Of a stretch of 64,000 nt of DNA, positions 47,301 through 59,300 are shown piece after piece. Origin of the DNA: Diphasiastrum complanatum (Eukaryota > Streptophyta > Lycopodiopsida > Lycopodiales > Lycopodiaceae); NCBI GenBank assembly GCA_029204225.1, contig CM055101.1, forward strand, positions 30,780,519 to 30,844,518, written 5' to 3'. The translations under genes and the position numbers were made by a program. Under the pieces are notes generated by a model, which saw only the letters and a program-made list of their open reading frames with translations, was not told the DNA's origin and made no database searches. Within the stretch, counting starts at the first letter, position 1. Each line of letters starts with the position of its first letter.

Positions 47301-50300
47301 GGTGAGCAACTTGTGTGCATTAACACTTAATGCCTTTGTGAATATATCTGCAACCATGTCCTGCGTTCTGTAGTACGTTAAGCTTACCTCCTTGTTGAGA
47401 ACCTTGTCCCTGATGTAGTGATATCTGATCTTAATGTGTTTGCTCCTAGAGTGAAATCTAGGGTTGGCCAATAAGGCAATAGCACTCTGATTATCACAAA
47501 ATAAAATTGTAGGGCTGTACTGATACAAAATAATGTTTGACAAAAAATTTCTCAACCAAAACGCTTTCTTAATAGATCGAGAAGCAGCAATGTATTCTGC
47601 TTCTATAGAAGAAAGAGTGATAAAGGTTTGCTTACGATTGTTCCATGAGATAGGACCACCGTTGATGAAAAATGTAAATCCAGATGTGGACTTACGCTAC
47701 ATCTCCTCCCCAGCTTGCATTGGAATATTCACTGAGCTTATATAGATTGTCATTGCTGACTTCTCCATAGCAGATGCACTGGTCCATGGTAGCTCAAATA
47801 TACCTCATGACTCTTATGAGAGCTTCCAATGGGTAATGCCAGGATTAGCCATATATTGGCTAAGTGAGCTTACTATGAAAGAGATGTTTGGTCTTGTACA
47901 GATCATTACGTACATGAGAGATCCAAGTATCGATCGATAAGGATACTCTCTCATCTGCTTCTCTTCCTGCTTGGTCTGAGGACATTGGTCCTTTGACAAA
48001 TGCAGGCCTGGATCCATCGGTGAGTGAGCTAAATTACAATTCATTAGATTGGATCTGTTAAGAACATTGTGAAGATACCTTTGTTGAGTGATATAGATCA
48101 GTCATTTTGCTCTATCTCTGTGGATCTGAATGCCCAGACAGAAGTGAGCTTCACCCAGATCAATCATGTCGAACTCTAAAAACAACATCTGTTTAGAATC
48201 CTTGACCAAATTGGTATTGTTCCTGAAAAAGAACGTATCATCCACGTATAAGGTGATGATAACGAAGGATTGATGCACCAACTTGGAATAGATGTTGCAA
48301 TGAGTAGTGCTTGGTTGGAATCCTTGTTCAATGAGGAATGTGTTGATCCTCTGAAACCAAGCTCTGACAGACTGTTTCAAGTCATAAAGTGCTTTATGGA
48401 GTTTACAGACATGATTCTTCATACCTTCCAAAACGTATCCTTCAGGCTGGATCATGTAGATGTCTTCTTGTATAACTCCATTCAAATAAGCTGTTTGCAC
48501 ATCAAGTTGACGCACTTCAAGGTCGGCAGCTACAGTATATGATAGGAGGGTTCGGATCGACGATGGCTACTGGACTGAAAGTCTCACTGTAGTCGACGTT
48601 GGGAATCTGAGTGAATCCTCGTGCTACCAGTCTTGTCTTCCTTCAATCAATTGTTCCATTGGCATTGTACTTGATCTTGAAGATCCACTTGCAATCAATG
48701 ATATTGCAACCAATAGGAGCTTCGACTAGTGACCACGTCTGGTTCTTGATCAGAGAGGAATACTCTCTGTCCATAGCTTCTCTCCAGAGATCAGCGTTTG
48801 GTTGGATGAGTGCCTCTTCGGCTATCGTCGGTTCCTGTATCAAGAGACATGCAAACTCATGAGTATACCTTGTGATCTATGTCTGCACTTGGCTTGATCT
48901 TTTGGGAGGATTCGATTGATGAACCACTCATGGGACTTGTTGCTGGGTAGCAGCAATGTCTTCGTCTGATTTGCTGTCAAATAGTGGGTCGACAATGGAC
49001 ATGCTTGAGCCAGAAGCTCGGATTGTCATGTCACTGGCAGGTGATGAAGGTTCTCCTGGAGCAATATCCTTACCTTTGATGTCGACGAACTGATCCTCGA
49101 TAAAGACTATATCTCGGCTGTACAAGACTTGTTGGGTATCGAGATCATACAACTTGTATGTGTTATCAAATGAGGTATATCCAATCAGGATGGTTTTGAG
49201 ACCTTGGAAGTCCAATTTATTCCTCGTGGTTATTGAGTCAACCAGGGTACAGTTCCTCCTCTCGACTAAGCCATTCGATTGAGGACTGTAAGGAGTGATG
49301 AATTGATGCTCCATGTCTTGGCTTTGGCAGTACTCCTTAAACTCGGTAGAGATATATTCTCCACCATTGTCTGACCTTAGGGCCTTGATCGTCTTTCCAG
49401 TCTCCTTTTCTGCATGCTCCTTGAAGATCCTGAAGCAATTGAAAGCTTCTGATTTCTTCTTTATAAAGTACACCATAGTCCTTATGGAAAATTCATCAAT
49501 AAAAGTTATAAAATACTTTGCATCCTTCAGCGAAGGATTTTTCATCGGGCCACAAATGTCTGAATGTACAACGTCTAACGACCTTCCCGCAGTATGCTGA
49601 TGGCTTGATTTGAATGGTTTTCTAGTCTTGTACAACAGCATGATTCAAGTGCCCAAGTCTATAATGCCAAAGTAAACTTTTATTTGCATGAATAGAACTA
49701 CTGAGTGTCTGACTAGAGGCAGAAAAACAATATTATACAAGTATCCATGCCTCTTTTTGAGTGCTAGGATCTTGCCTGTCCTATCAACTACTTTGCACTG
49801 ATCACATTCGAATTCTACTCTATGTCTTAAATCTGTAATCCTACTTACAAAGAGCAGATTCGTAGATAATTTTGGTACATACAAGACTTTAGAGAGTAGC
49901 TTAGATTGATCATTTGCAAAGCTCAATCTCACAGTACCTTCACCTTTAATAGCTTGTGTGCTATTATCGCCAAGGTGAACATATTTGTTGGTACTTTAAG
50001 GTGTATAGGACTCGAAACAGCCAATGAGGTTGGTCATGTGCTGAGTGGCATAGAAATCCATGAACCAAGAACTATCGTTGGATGTTCCTTGATGGCTGGT
50101 CATGAAGGCATCATGATCTGCTTCTTGAATAGACCGTGGAGCTTCTATAGCTACATTTGCCACTTGATTCGCCTATCCCTTGCTATTGTTCTTTGCTTGC
50201 AGTATCCGGTAGTCTTGAATTTCGTGGTTGTTTCACTTGCAGTATCTGTAAAATATCTTTTTTCTTGTCTACGGATTCGACTATCCTTTGTGTTGTGTTA

Positions 50301-50865
50301 GTTTTTGGTCTGGCTTTGATTGTTTCAGGCCTTTCTTTTTCTTCTGCTTAGTCGTGCTCTTGTCGGTGTACAAGGAGTGAGAATCAGCTGAGGAACTTGA
50401 GGTTTCGTTTCTCTGCGTGTCTTCCTGCAACAACATAGTAATGACTCTCGAAAGAGTCAGTTCTGGATGTGTTGTGATGATGATCACCCAGCTGTCGTAT
50501 GAGCTTGGCAAGCTTGTAAGCAGTTGCATCACTGCATCTTGATCGTCTATGATAGATTTGACAACGGCCATTTGCTTTAGCAGGTTTTTGAATTGGTTGA
50601 TGTGATTCTGCAGGGAATCAACATTCACCATCTTGAGGGAGTAAAATTTCTTCCTGAGATGTAGCTTGGAAGCTATATTTGGCACTTTGTATAGTTGTGC
50701 TCAAGATGTCCCAGACTTCTTTGGATGTCTGGGCCTCGAATACATGGCCGATCTAGGTATCCGAAATGTTGAGGATGACCAGCACGAAAGCATTTCCATC
50801 CTTCAGCTTCCATCTAGCGATTGTTGCATCGTCTGTTTCGAGTTTCCCTTCTGCACCTGTAACAA
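47262..50865 (-). pseudogene. Copia gag-pol pseudogene, family B
   Basis: The gag core reads MVNVDSLQNHINQFKNLLKQ and LLTSLPSSYDSWVIIITTHP. The zinc knuckle at about 50.23 kb is frameshifted. The pre-integrase region shows LYVPKLSTNLLFVSR. Integrase core is well preserved (VVHSDICGPM, LRSDNGGEY, NGLVERRNCT), keeping the catalytic D, D and E. Reverse transcriptase is split by stops but keeps the YVDD box (LYVDDTFFF, about 48245). RNase H ends with QDMVADIFTKALS. At least six stops or frame changes separate the pieces, so it is not functional. Confidence 0.85.
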
Positions 50866-50879
50866 CGTGATACAATTAC

Positions 50880-52270
50880 CCTAAATCTCTTATATCATGT
50901 CCTCATGTATACCCTTTTTTTAAAATCCTTTAATCTAAACTCTAAACACTAAAGCCCTTTTCAACTGTCTTACTTGTTTTCATGATTTAAAACATTTATC
51001 TTTATCAGCTGTAGCATATGCTCTTCACATTATTTTAGAAAGTTTCAATTGAAAGAAAATACCCACAAACAAAGCAACAAGATTTTAATAAAACAAAACA
51101 ACAATATTTCAACAAAACAAAGAAACAAGATTCACAATAAACAATGCTCACCTTGTCTCCAAAAACTTTGTTTCAAAAGCTTTACCCCAAGAAACTTTAC
51201 TCCAAACTGAGGATATTGTGATAAAAGTGAGAAGAAAGAGTGTCAATGAGAGAGAGAGAGAGACAGACAGAGACAAAGAGGGAGAGGGAGAGCAAGCTTT
51301 ACTCCAAGCTTTACTTAAACTACTTTAACTCTAATGAAAGAGAAACAAAAGAGTGCCAATGAGAGAGATAAAAGGATAAAGAGTCATCAGGTTTTCAAAA
51401 AACTTACTTTACTCCAAGCCCTACTCCAAGCTTTACACCCTTTTAAATAGCTTTACTCCTTTTGAGAAGCTTTCTTATGCTCTCTTTGAAAAGGTTTACA
51501 AGCTTTTAAATAGCTTCACCTCAAGCTTTTGAAAGCTTTTAAAAAGCTTTAACTCTGATGAAAAAAAAAAAAGTGTCAATGAGAGAGAGAAAAGAACATA
51601 AACAACAATAAACACAAATGTAACAAAGCAAAACAAGTAAACTTTTGAATGTTGGCTATGGTGCTTAACTTTTTGCTCAAGCCTTGGCTATGGTAAGAAG
51701 GTAAAGAGCTTTGGCCGTGACAAAAGAACATAAACAACAATAAACACAAATGTATCAAAGAAAAACAAGTAAACTTTTGAATGTTGGCTATGGTGCTCAC
51801 CATTTTGTCCAAATCAATCTGATGTGTCTATCAAGAGTTATAAGATCTTAAAGAGGGTAGGGAGAGGTCCAAAATCTGAGTGACCACTTTTTGATTTGAT
51901 TCAATCTTGCTTGATTCTTAATCCATTGTTTTGAGTATCCTACACAAGAAACTGAAGATCAAGACAAAGTTTGATGTTATTGAACACCTTTGAGCCTTCT
52001 AAGAATCATTAGTGATTTCTCTTGAAGCATCTAACATGTGCCAAAAGTAGAATTCAAACTTGTCTAATTGCCTCAATCCATTTTGAGAGACTGATCTAGT
52101 TTATCTTGTCTAGTGGAATATTTGAGATCTATCTCAAATACAGTTGCAAGTTTTTCACATAGGAAGGAAGCACATCCTTGAAAATACCTATAGTGAAAGA
52201 GAGTGGCAGCATTAAGTCTGATTGGAACAAGCTCATACATATAATTGTCCAATAACTAAGAAGTCTTCAC
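50880..52270. other. Repeat-rich non-coding stretch
   Basis: A polypurine GA-rich run is at about 51248-51290. Several 'ctttactccaagctttac'-type words lie between 51180 and 51540, followed by a two-copy tandem repeat. No gene is recognised. The stretch could include the 5' LTR of the Copia fragment that starts at 52274, but no primer-binding site was found. Confidence 0.5.
51590..51796 (+). repeat. Two-copy repeat, period ~132 bp
   Basis: The ~73-base words at 51590-51664 and 51722-51796 are nearly the same ('aagaacataaacaacaataa', 'aaacttttgaatgttggcta'). A minus-strand ORF across both is a by-product of the repeat. Confidence 0.8.
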
Positions 52271-52273
52271 AAT

Positions 52274-54175
52274 ATGGCATCTGTGGGAGGATATCTCCTA
52301 GAAGCAGGTGAAAGACTAAGTACCTCTAATTACTCAATATGGAAGGTAAGGATGGAGTCTATTTTGATACTCCAGGATGTTATGGACATAGTACTTGGTA
52401 TTGAGGAGGAGCCTCAAGCACAACTTGAAATACCAAAGTACAAAAAGAGAGCTTAGAATGGCTCTACATTTCATTAAGATGAATGTCTCTAATGAAATTC
52501 TGAGAGAAATAGGATCTTGCATCACAACTAAAGATGCTTGGAATGCACTTAAGTCCATCTATGAAGATAAGAATACTTCTAGAATACTCACTCTTAGAAA
52601 TCATATTTTCCAAAGTTTTCAAAGAAGCGAGGAGAGTGCATCAAATTATGTTCTGAGAGTAAAAGATCTTCATAGGGAGCTTGCTTGTGTTGGTGTCACA
52701 ATCAATCAAGATGAGCTAGTACAAGTCATTCTAAATGACTTAAAATATGACTATGATAATCTTGTTCAATCCTTTGCCATTAAGGAGAAGTTGCCAAAAC
52801 TGGAAGCTCTTCAAGGAGTTCTCATCTCTGAAGAAGCTAGGCAAAGTTACAAACTGTCTAGGATGAACAAACTCGAGCATATTGGAAGTGACAAAGCTCT
52901 CTTTGTCACAAGGACAAGCATAAAGGAAGGAGCAAGAACCAGTTTTCTCAAGCTTTCAACAAAGACAAAGCCAAAGAAAGAGACAAAGATAGTGAAGAGG
53001 ATGGCTCATCTCAAATTCCACTTCAAAGACCAAGAAGAAAATAGTCAAGTGTTTCTTTTGTGGCAAGAAGGGGCACTATGCCTTTAATTGCTTCAAAAAG
53101 AAAAATCAACTCAAACAAGCAAATCTCTCTAATGAGAAATAAGAAGATTTATTGCAAGTGATGGAGAAGGATCACTCATGGTGTCAAGCTTTTCTTCATC
53201 ACCCTTCAAGAAAGATGGAGCTTGGTACATCGATAGTGGAACCTCTTCACATATGTGCTATTCAAAGGAGTCCTTTGACTCTATTGTACCTTATAAAGGA
53301 CTTAAAAGATCTATTTATACTGCAAATGATCGTGAGTACTCTATTGAAGGAATTGGCAACATTCCATTGAAACTTGCTTCTTCTAAACTTCTATCACTTT
53401 CCAATGTTCTTTTTGTTCCTAAGCTTACAAAGAACTTGATTAGTGTTGGGGAGTTGCTTGATAGTGGTTGTGATGTAAAATTCAATTCCAATACTTGCTT
53501 TATCAAGAAAAATGATGAGATCCTAGCTAATGGATCTAGATATGGTAGAATCTTCAAATTGAATTCTTATAAGAATGCAAACTTTTGTGAAGTTGCTCTT
53601 TTGTCTAAGGAGGAGTTATGGCATAGAAGGTTGGGGAATCCAAACTTAAAGTCTATGTTTTCTATGATCAAGAATGATAAGGCTGTTGGCCTTCCAAGAT
53701 CACTTTCCAAAGATATCAAGCCTTGTGAGGCTTGTGCTATTGCAAAATCACATAGAAAGCCATATCAAAAGTCTTTTATTAAGACTTCTCATCCTTTGGA
53801 ACTAATTCACTCGGATGTTCATTTTTCTTCCTCAAAAAGTATTGGTGGTGCAACTTGTTTTGTCACCTTTATTGATGATTTTACAAGATATACTTAGTTA
53901 TATCTACTTTCTTCAAAAGCTATGGTATTTGATCACTTTCTAGTCTTCAAAGCTTATGTTGAGAAATAGTTTTCTTTCAAAGTTAAAACTTTAAGATGTG
54001 ATGGAGGAGATGAATACATCTCCAACAAGTTCTATGAATATTGTGAGGGTGAAGGGATTAAGAGAGAGTTTTCTTGTGCTTATTTTCCATCTCAAAATGG
54101 AGTTGCTAAGAGAAAAAATCGATCTCTATGTGAATGTGCTAAAGCAATCCGAGTTGAACCATGTAGAAATGTTTA
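52274..54175 (+). pseudogene. Copia gag-protease-integrase fragment, plus strand
   Basis: Gag starts at 52274 (MASVGGYLLEAGERLSTSNY) and shifts frame at about 52450. It continues through RMALHFIKMNVSNEIL and a zinc knuckle CFFCGKKGHYAFNC at about 53058, out of frame with gag. The protease motif YIDSGTSSHM is intact. Pre-integrase follows (ELWHRRLGNPNLKSM, CEACAIAKSHRKPY) and then the integrase core (LIHSDVHF, DDFTRYT*, CDGGDEY, NGVAKRKNRS), where the catalytic Glu of the ERKNR motif has become Lys. The element breaks off at about 54175. No reverse transcriptase follows. Confidence 0.85.
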
Positions 54176-54366
54176 ATTTATTTGTGTTAAAGTGTAATTA
54201 TTCACATGTATTGACTTGCACGACATGTAATTTCAGTATTTGTCATTATTTTGGTGTAATGTAGTGTAAATATCATACTATCTACATTGTAATTGACTTT
54301 GAATTCTGTCAAAAATTTCTGATAGAACTCTTCAAGGGTAGTGACAGAGGCCTTAGAAGGATTTTT

Positions 54367-54639
54367 TTACCATCTACTGGCTATTCCTACCAAGGTAGTG
54401 GCAAACAACATCAGTCTATGTGTAGGGTTAAAAACTCTATTGATAGACATAAGCATCTCAAAATCATCAATGTGATTGTGTACATCCTCATCACCTGTGC
54501 CATGGAATAGGGGTAATGATCCTCGTATTTTTGGTATTGCCTCAGTGTCATCGGGAACAACTATTGGCTCAGTGACTCTTCTCACCCTAGGTGTAGTAGG
54601 TCCAAGAATAGGGGTTTGTATTTCGGAAGATATTGTCAT
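54367..54639 (-). pseudogene. Ty3/Gypsy gag N-terminal fragment
   Basis: The minus-strand peptide IRGSLPLFHGTGDEDVHNHI followed by DDFEMLMSINRVFNP resembles the start of a Gypsy capsid domain (usual pattern: F-x-G-x-x-D...H-I-x-x-F-E). It is truncated by a stop at 54367. It overlaps the end of the upstream reading frame by 53 bases in a different frame. Confidence 0.6.
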
Positions 54640-55700
54640 CTTCTTTTATAATTATGTTTGTCATATCAGATACTATCTCTTCAAGTTTTTCATCCACCAT
54701 GGTCTCATCATTGAATATCACAATTTTATTTTCAACTAGTGAACTATTAATCAACTCATCAAGACTCACTTCAAGCTCCTCTTATGTCATAAATACCTCA
54801 AAATTGGATTGCAAATTCTCATCCATACATTGTTTTGAAGATTCTTGTATCGATACTTCTAGCCTAATGTCATTCAATTTAGGATCAAAAGGGATCACTC
54901 TTTCCATGATGGAATCTGGCTCACTATCAAGTGGCTCAAATTTACTCAACAAGAGTGCTATGGCTAGCAAGAAATTTGACAAGACTCTTACTAGGTCCTC
55001 AATGGAAGTTGACTTAATTGATGGACCAAGTATTTGCAATGAAGATTTTATAGGTCCTATAGAATCATCCACTTCTATCTCTGATGGAATATCCTCAAGC
55101 GGTAGATCTTGTGTACTTCTTTCTATCACAAGTGTTGATTCATGATCTGGAGAATAAGGTGTTTGTAATGAAAGATCTATAGCTAGGTATAGATCAAATA
55201 GAAATTCCTCCAACTCTATAATTGTCTCTATAGCTTGATTTGAATTACTAGATAAGAAAGTCTTTGAAGATTCTTTCAATAATGGCACCATAGACTCTGG
55301 ACTCTCAATGAATACTATGTGCTTCTCCTAGATGTCTATGGACACTCGGTCAATATCAAGCGATGCACTTAGCTGGTAAAAAGGTGGTTCACTCCACCCG
55401 TTTGTCAATGTCTCACTAGTCACACTAGTGGATTGGTCTATCCCGTCAAGGAAGGGACCAGATACGTTGTGGCTCAAGGGGCCCGTCAAAATCTCTGCAC
55501 TCCCTAGATGATCTGGCATTCCGAATTCATGGTCCATGAGCATTGGGAACATAGCTTCTACACCTATGTATCCAAAATACTCATATAGCAGGCTCTCAAC
55601 CATGGCTCTTCTTATGTGATAATCATTAGCGGTATATTTTGAGTGCAAGTCTAACTTCAAGTTTGAGGGATCAGTGTTGAATCTCGGCTTTGTCTAGTAG
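54587..55700 (-). pseudogene. Long acidic ORF ahead of Gypsy gag, two in-frame stops
   Basis: One minus-strand frame stays open from about 55700 to 54587 except for two stops (55330-55328 and 54784-54782), giving ~370 codons in total. The product would be acidic and rich in Glu, Asp, Ser and Ile/Leu (for example PLEDIPSEIEVDDSIGPI and ETMVDEKLEEIVSDM). No family is recognised. Its position just before, and overlapping, a gag start suggests an extra 5' ORF of a Gypsy element, as some large Gypsy groups carry. It could also be captured host sequence. Its 5' end lies only ~45 bases from the intact Copia insertion. Confidence 0.4.
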
Positions 55701-55740
55701 CTTTCAAGCTATCTTGTTTCAACTCCTATCCTATTCTATG

Positions 55741-55745
55741 CTTTA
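55741..55745. repeat. Target-site duplication (CTTTA), left
   Basis: CTTTA lies immediately outside the 3' LTR and matches 61597-61601 exactly. Five bases is the usual length for Ty1/Copia integration. Confidence 0.92.
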
Positions 55746-56398
55746 TGTGAAAAACTCAGATCCAAAAGATGCTAAAGTTTCATAAAGATCTTGGCCATGG
55801 AAGTTATGCACATCTAGATTGAAAAAATGATAGAAATTGTGATGTTAAGCATACTAAACATCAACTAAACATCAAGATCTGATCATAAGCTTCCACAAAC
55901 AGAAACTTGCTGTCCCTGTCCGTACTTCAGAGCCTACAACCTGCATTTCACACGTGTGAAGCCATAGCAACAAAGAAATCACGATTCTAGTGGCTAGAAT
56001 GCAAGATATGAACAAAAAAGTGAGAGAGAAGAAGATGGATCTTCAAAGAGCATAACATTCATTCAATAGAATGAAAATGAGATTTGTACATACTCGTGGA
56101 GATGGCTATTTATAGCAGCCATAGTGCCTCTTGGCCACTTGTCTTATGATAGGCTAAAATTGGGGTCCAATAGGATTCACCCATCTACCTAGAAATTTGG
56201 TCAAATAGGAATGCACCAAATTATGAGCCAATAGAAGAGCTCCACACTCGACCTCCTCTAATTAATGTGACCTCAAAAGTAGTGTACACATACTTTGGGC
56301 CTCTACATACATGTATGAACCTATCTCTAACTTTTATTTGGCCATAGGCCTACAAAATCTCAAGTTAGGAAAATACTACTAGTTGACAATTTTTCACA
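55746..56398 (-). repeat. 3' LTR of the intact Copia element (653 bp)
   Basis: Begins TGTGAAAAACTC and ends ATTTTTCACA on the plus strand, a TG...CA LTR. It aligns with 60944-61596 at equal length. The one difference I see is near 55980 ('atcacgattc' here, 'atcacaattc' in the other copy). Confidence 0.97.
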
Positions 56399-59300
56399 CT
56401 CCCTCTTCAACTAGTTTTAGCATAGATTTAGAAAGTACACCAAGACTTGTTCTATGCTTGAAAAATAAGTCCTTTCCCAATGCTTTGGTAAAGATATCAG
56501 CCACACATTCCTTTGATGGGACATGTTCAAGCTTGATCTCTTTTGCCAACACTTGTTCTCTCACAAAATGGTAAGCCACCTCGATATGTTTGCTCCTTGC
56601 ATGGAAAACCGGATTGCTTGCTAGACTTTGGGCTGAAAGGTTGTCACAAAAGATGATTGGACTCTCTGAAAAATCCAGCAAATGAAGCTCCATAATCATC
56701 CTCTTGATCCACACCATCTCCTTTGTGCATGATGTCAAAGCTTTGTACTCGGCCTCACTAGAAGAAAGTGATATAGTTGCTTGTTTCTTCGACATCCATG
56801 AGATAGCTCCATCACCTATGAAAATAGCATGTGCATTTATGGATTTTCTATCCATAAGGTCTCCTGCAAAATCTGAATCTGAAAAACCAAATAAGTTAGG
56901 TGATGAGCCTCTATAAACAATGCCAAAATCTTTTGTTCCCGAGATGTATCTCAAGATCCTCTTTCCTAGTTTCCAATGTTCTATGCTAGGATCTTGCATG
57001 AATTGGCTTAATCTACCAACACAATAAGATAAATCAGGTCTTGTGATGGTTAGATATATAAGAGAACCTATTAGCTTCCTATAGAGAGTAATGTCCTCGA
57101 AGGATCTTTCATTACCTCTTATAGTTAGCTTTACATGTGATTCCATAGGTGTATCAATAGGATTTGCATCTACCATATGAAATCTATTGAGAATAGAAAT
57201 AGCATACTTCTCTTGTGAAATAAAAGTGATTTGAGAAGTTCTAATTACTTCTATTCCTAAGATATAGCTCAAAAGACCAAGATCATGCACTTCAAATTCT
57301 TTTTTTAGTGCTTTCTTGATATCTTCTATATCTTCCTTGTTCCCTCCACTTAAAATAATGTCATCCACATAAATTAGAAGGATTGTAACATCATTAGCAC
57401 TAATTCTAAAGTAAAGTGAATGATCATACTCACTCATAGTGAAGTTTTGAGAAAGTAGAAAAGAGTTAAGCCTAGCATACCAACTCCTTGGTGCTTGCTT
57501 AAGACCATACAAACTTTTTTGTAGAAAACACACATGATTAGGCTTGCTATGAGAAACATAGCTCTCGGGTTGCTCCATGTAGACTTCCTCTTCAAGATCA
57601 CCATTCAAGAAAGCATTAGAAATGTCTAATTGCCAAAGATCCCATCCATAAAGAGTTGCAAGGGAAATGATTACTCTTATGCTCACCATCTTTGCCACGG
57701 GTGCAAAGGTTTCCTCATAGTCAATGCCATGCTCTTGAGCATAACCTTTAGCCACCAACCTTGCCTTCAACTTGTTGATAGATCCATCTTGATTTGTCTT
57801 TACCTTGAAGATCCATTTGCATCCAATTGCACTTTTGCCCTTTGGAAGCTCCACCAATCTCCATGTGTTGTTCTTCATAAGTGCTTCAAACTCAAGATCC
57901 ATTGCTTGGATCCATTCCTCTTTTTGCCTTGCTTCATCTACACATGAAGGTACATCAAAAGAAGTTAGGAAAGCATAGTTGGATCCATCCACCACTTGCT
58001 TACCTTTGCCATCATAAGTGAGCCTTGAGGGTTTCACTTTATGCCTTGGAGTTCTCCTTGGAATTTGACTTGAAGAGGCTTCTTCAACATCCACATCCAA
58101 TGTGTCATCAACTCCATTGTCATCAAGCACATTAGTTGCAACAACATCATCATCACTTGAAACAACTTTTGGAATGTTACTTTCATCAAAAATGACATCC
58201 CTACTTGTGAACACTTTCTTGATTGAAGGAACATAAATCCTATATGCTTTGCTTACTTCACTATAACCAACAAAAATGCCCTTTCTTGAAGATGGATCCT
58301 CCTTAGTTCTATCATCAAGAGTAATGTTGAAGTAGCAAATGCATCCAAAAGTTCTTAGAAACTTGACATTAGGCTTCATACCAAACAAAGCTTCAAAAGG
58401 GGTTTTTCCTTCCAATACAACACTTGGCCATCTATTGCATAGGAAATTTGCACACAACAAAGCATCACTCCAAAAAGGTTTAGGAAGATTAGCATTCAAT
58501 CTCATTGCCTTTGCACTCTCACACAAGGTTCTATTCTTCCTCTCGGCCACTCCATTTTGTTGTGGTGTTCTTGGACATGTGTACTCCCTCTTGATCCCAT
58601 GCTCATCGCAAAAGGCTTTGAATTTGTTAGAAATGTATTCACCACCATTGTCGCTCCTCAAGCATTTGATTTTGGTTGTAAATTGAGTCTCAATAGCAAC
58701 TTTGAACTTGACAAACACATCAAACACCTCATCCTTGCTCTTTAGTAGATAAACCCAACAAAATCTACTAAAATCATCAATGAAAGTTACATACATCTTA
58801 GCACCTCCATTGCTAATTGTAGTAACACCATGAATATCCGAATGCAAGAGAGAAAAAGGCATCTTAGATCTAGATATAGATCTAGTATATGGCAATCTAT
58901 GTGATTTAGACAAAGCACATTCTTCACAAACATGATTCAAGCAAGTAAGAGACTTGGGAAGTCCCCTTACTACCTCCTTTTTGGCTATTACCTCCAAGGC
59001 CTTGTAGTTGAGATGTCCCATCCTTTTATGCCATACCTCTTGAATTGACATTTGTTCATTTGCCATGCATCCAACTTGGTTAGCAACAACACATGCATCA
59101 AGCTTGAACAATTTCCCTTGCCTTTTTCCTTTTGCAATGATACTACACCCCTTTTTGATCAAGCAAGCATCACCATCAAACTCAACTTTGAATCCTTTGT
59201 CAAGCATTTGGCTTACACTAAGTAAGTTCTTGGTAATGGATGGAATGAGCAAAACATCTTTCAATTCTATATTCCTATTTGTAGAAAGTGAAATAGGAAT

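Larger units (their letters stand above)
46860..50870 (-). mobile_element. Decayed Ty1/Copia element, family B, minus strand
   Basis: Read on the minus strand, the order is gag (about 50.87-50.28 kb), protease and pre-integrase (50.05-49.65), integrase (49.64-49.2), reverse transcriptase (48.84-47.81), RNase H (47.74-47.26), then an LTR-like tail with a 'ctcgaaa' tandem repeat (46.86-47.2 kb). The 5' end is truncated within gag, and no primer-binding site or 5' LTR was found. The RNase H and gag knuckle region link it to the scrambled element at 7.3-8.5 kb. Confidence 0.75.

Noticed and set aside
51576-51812. Minus-strand ORF with two similar hydrophobic segments
   Set aside because: The duplication is a DNA-level tandem repeat and the ORF is incidental.
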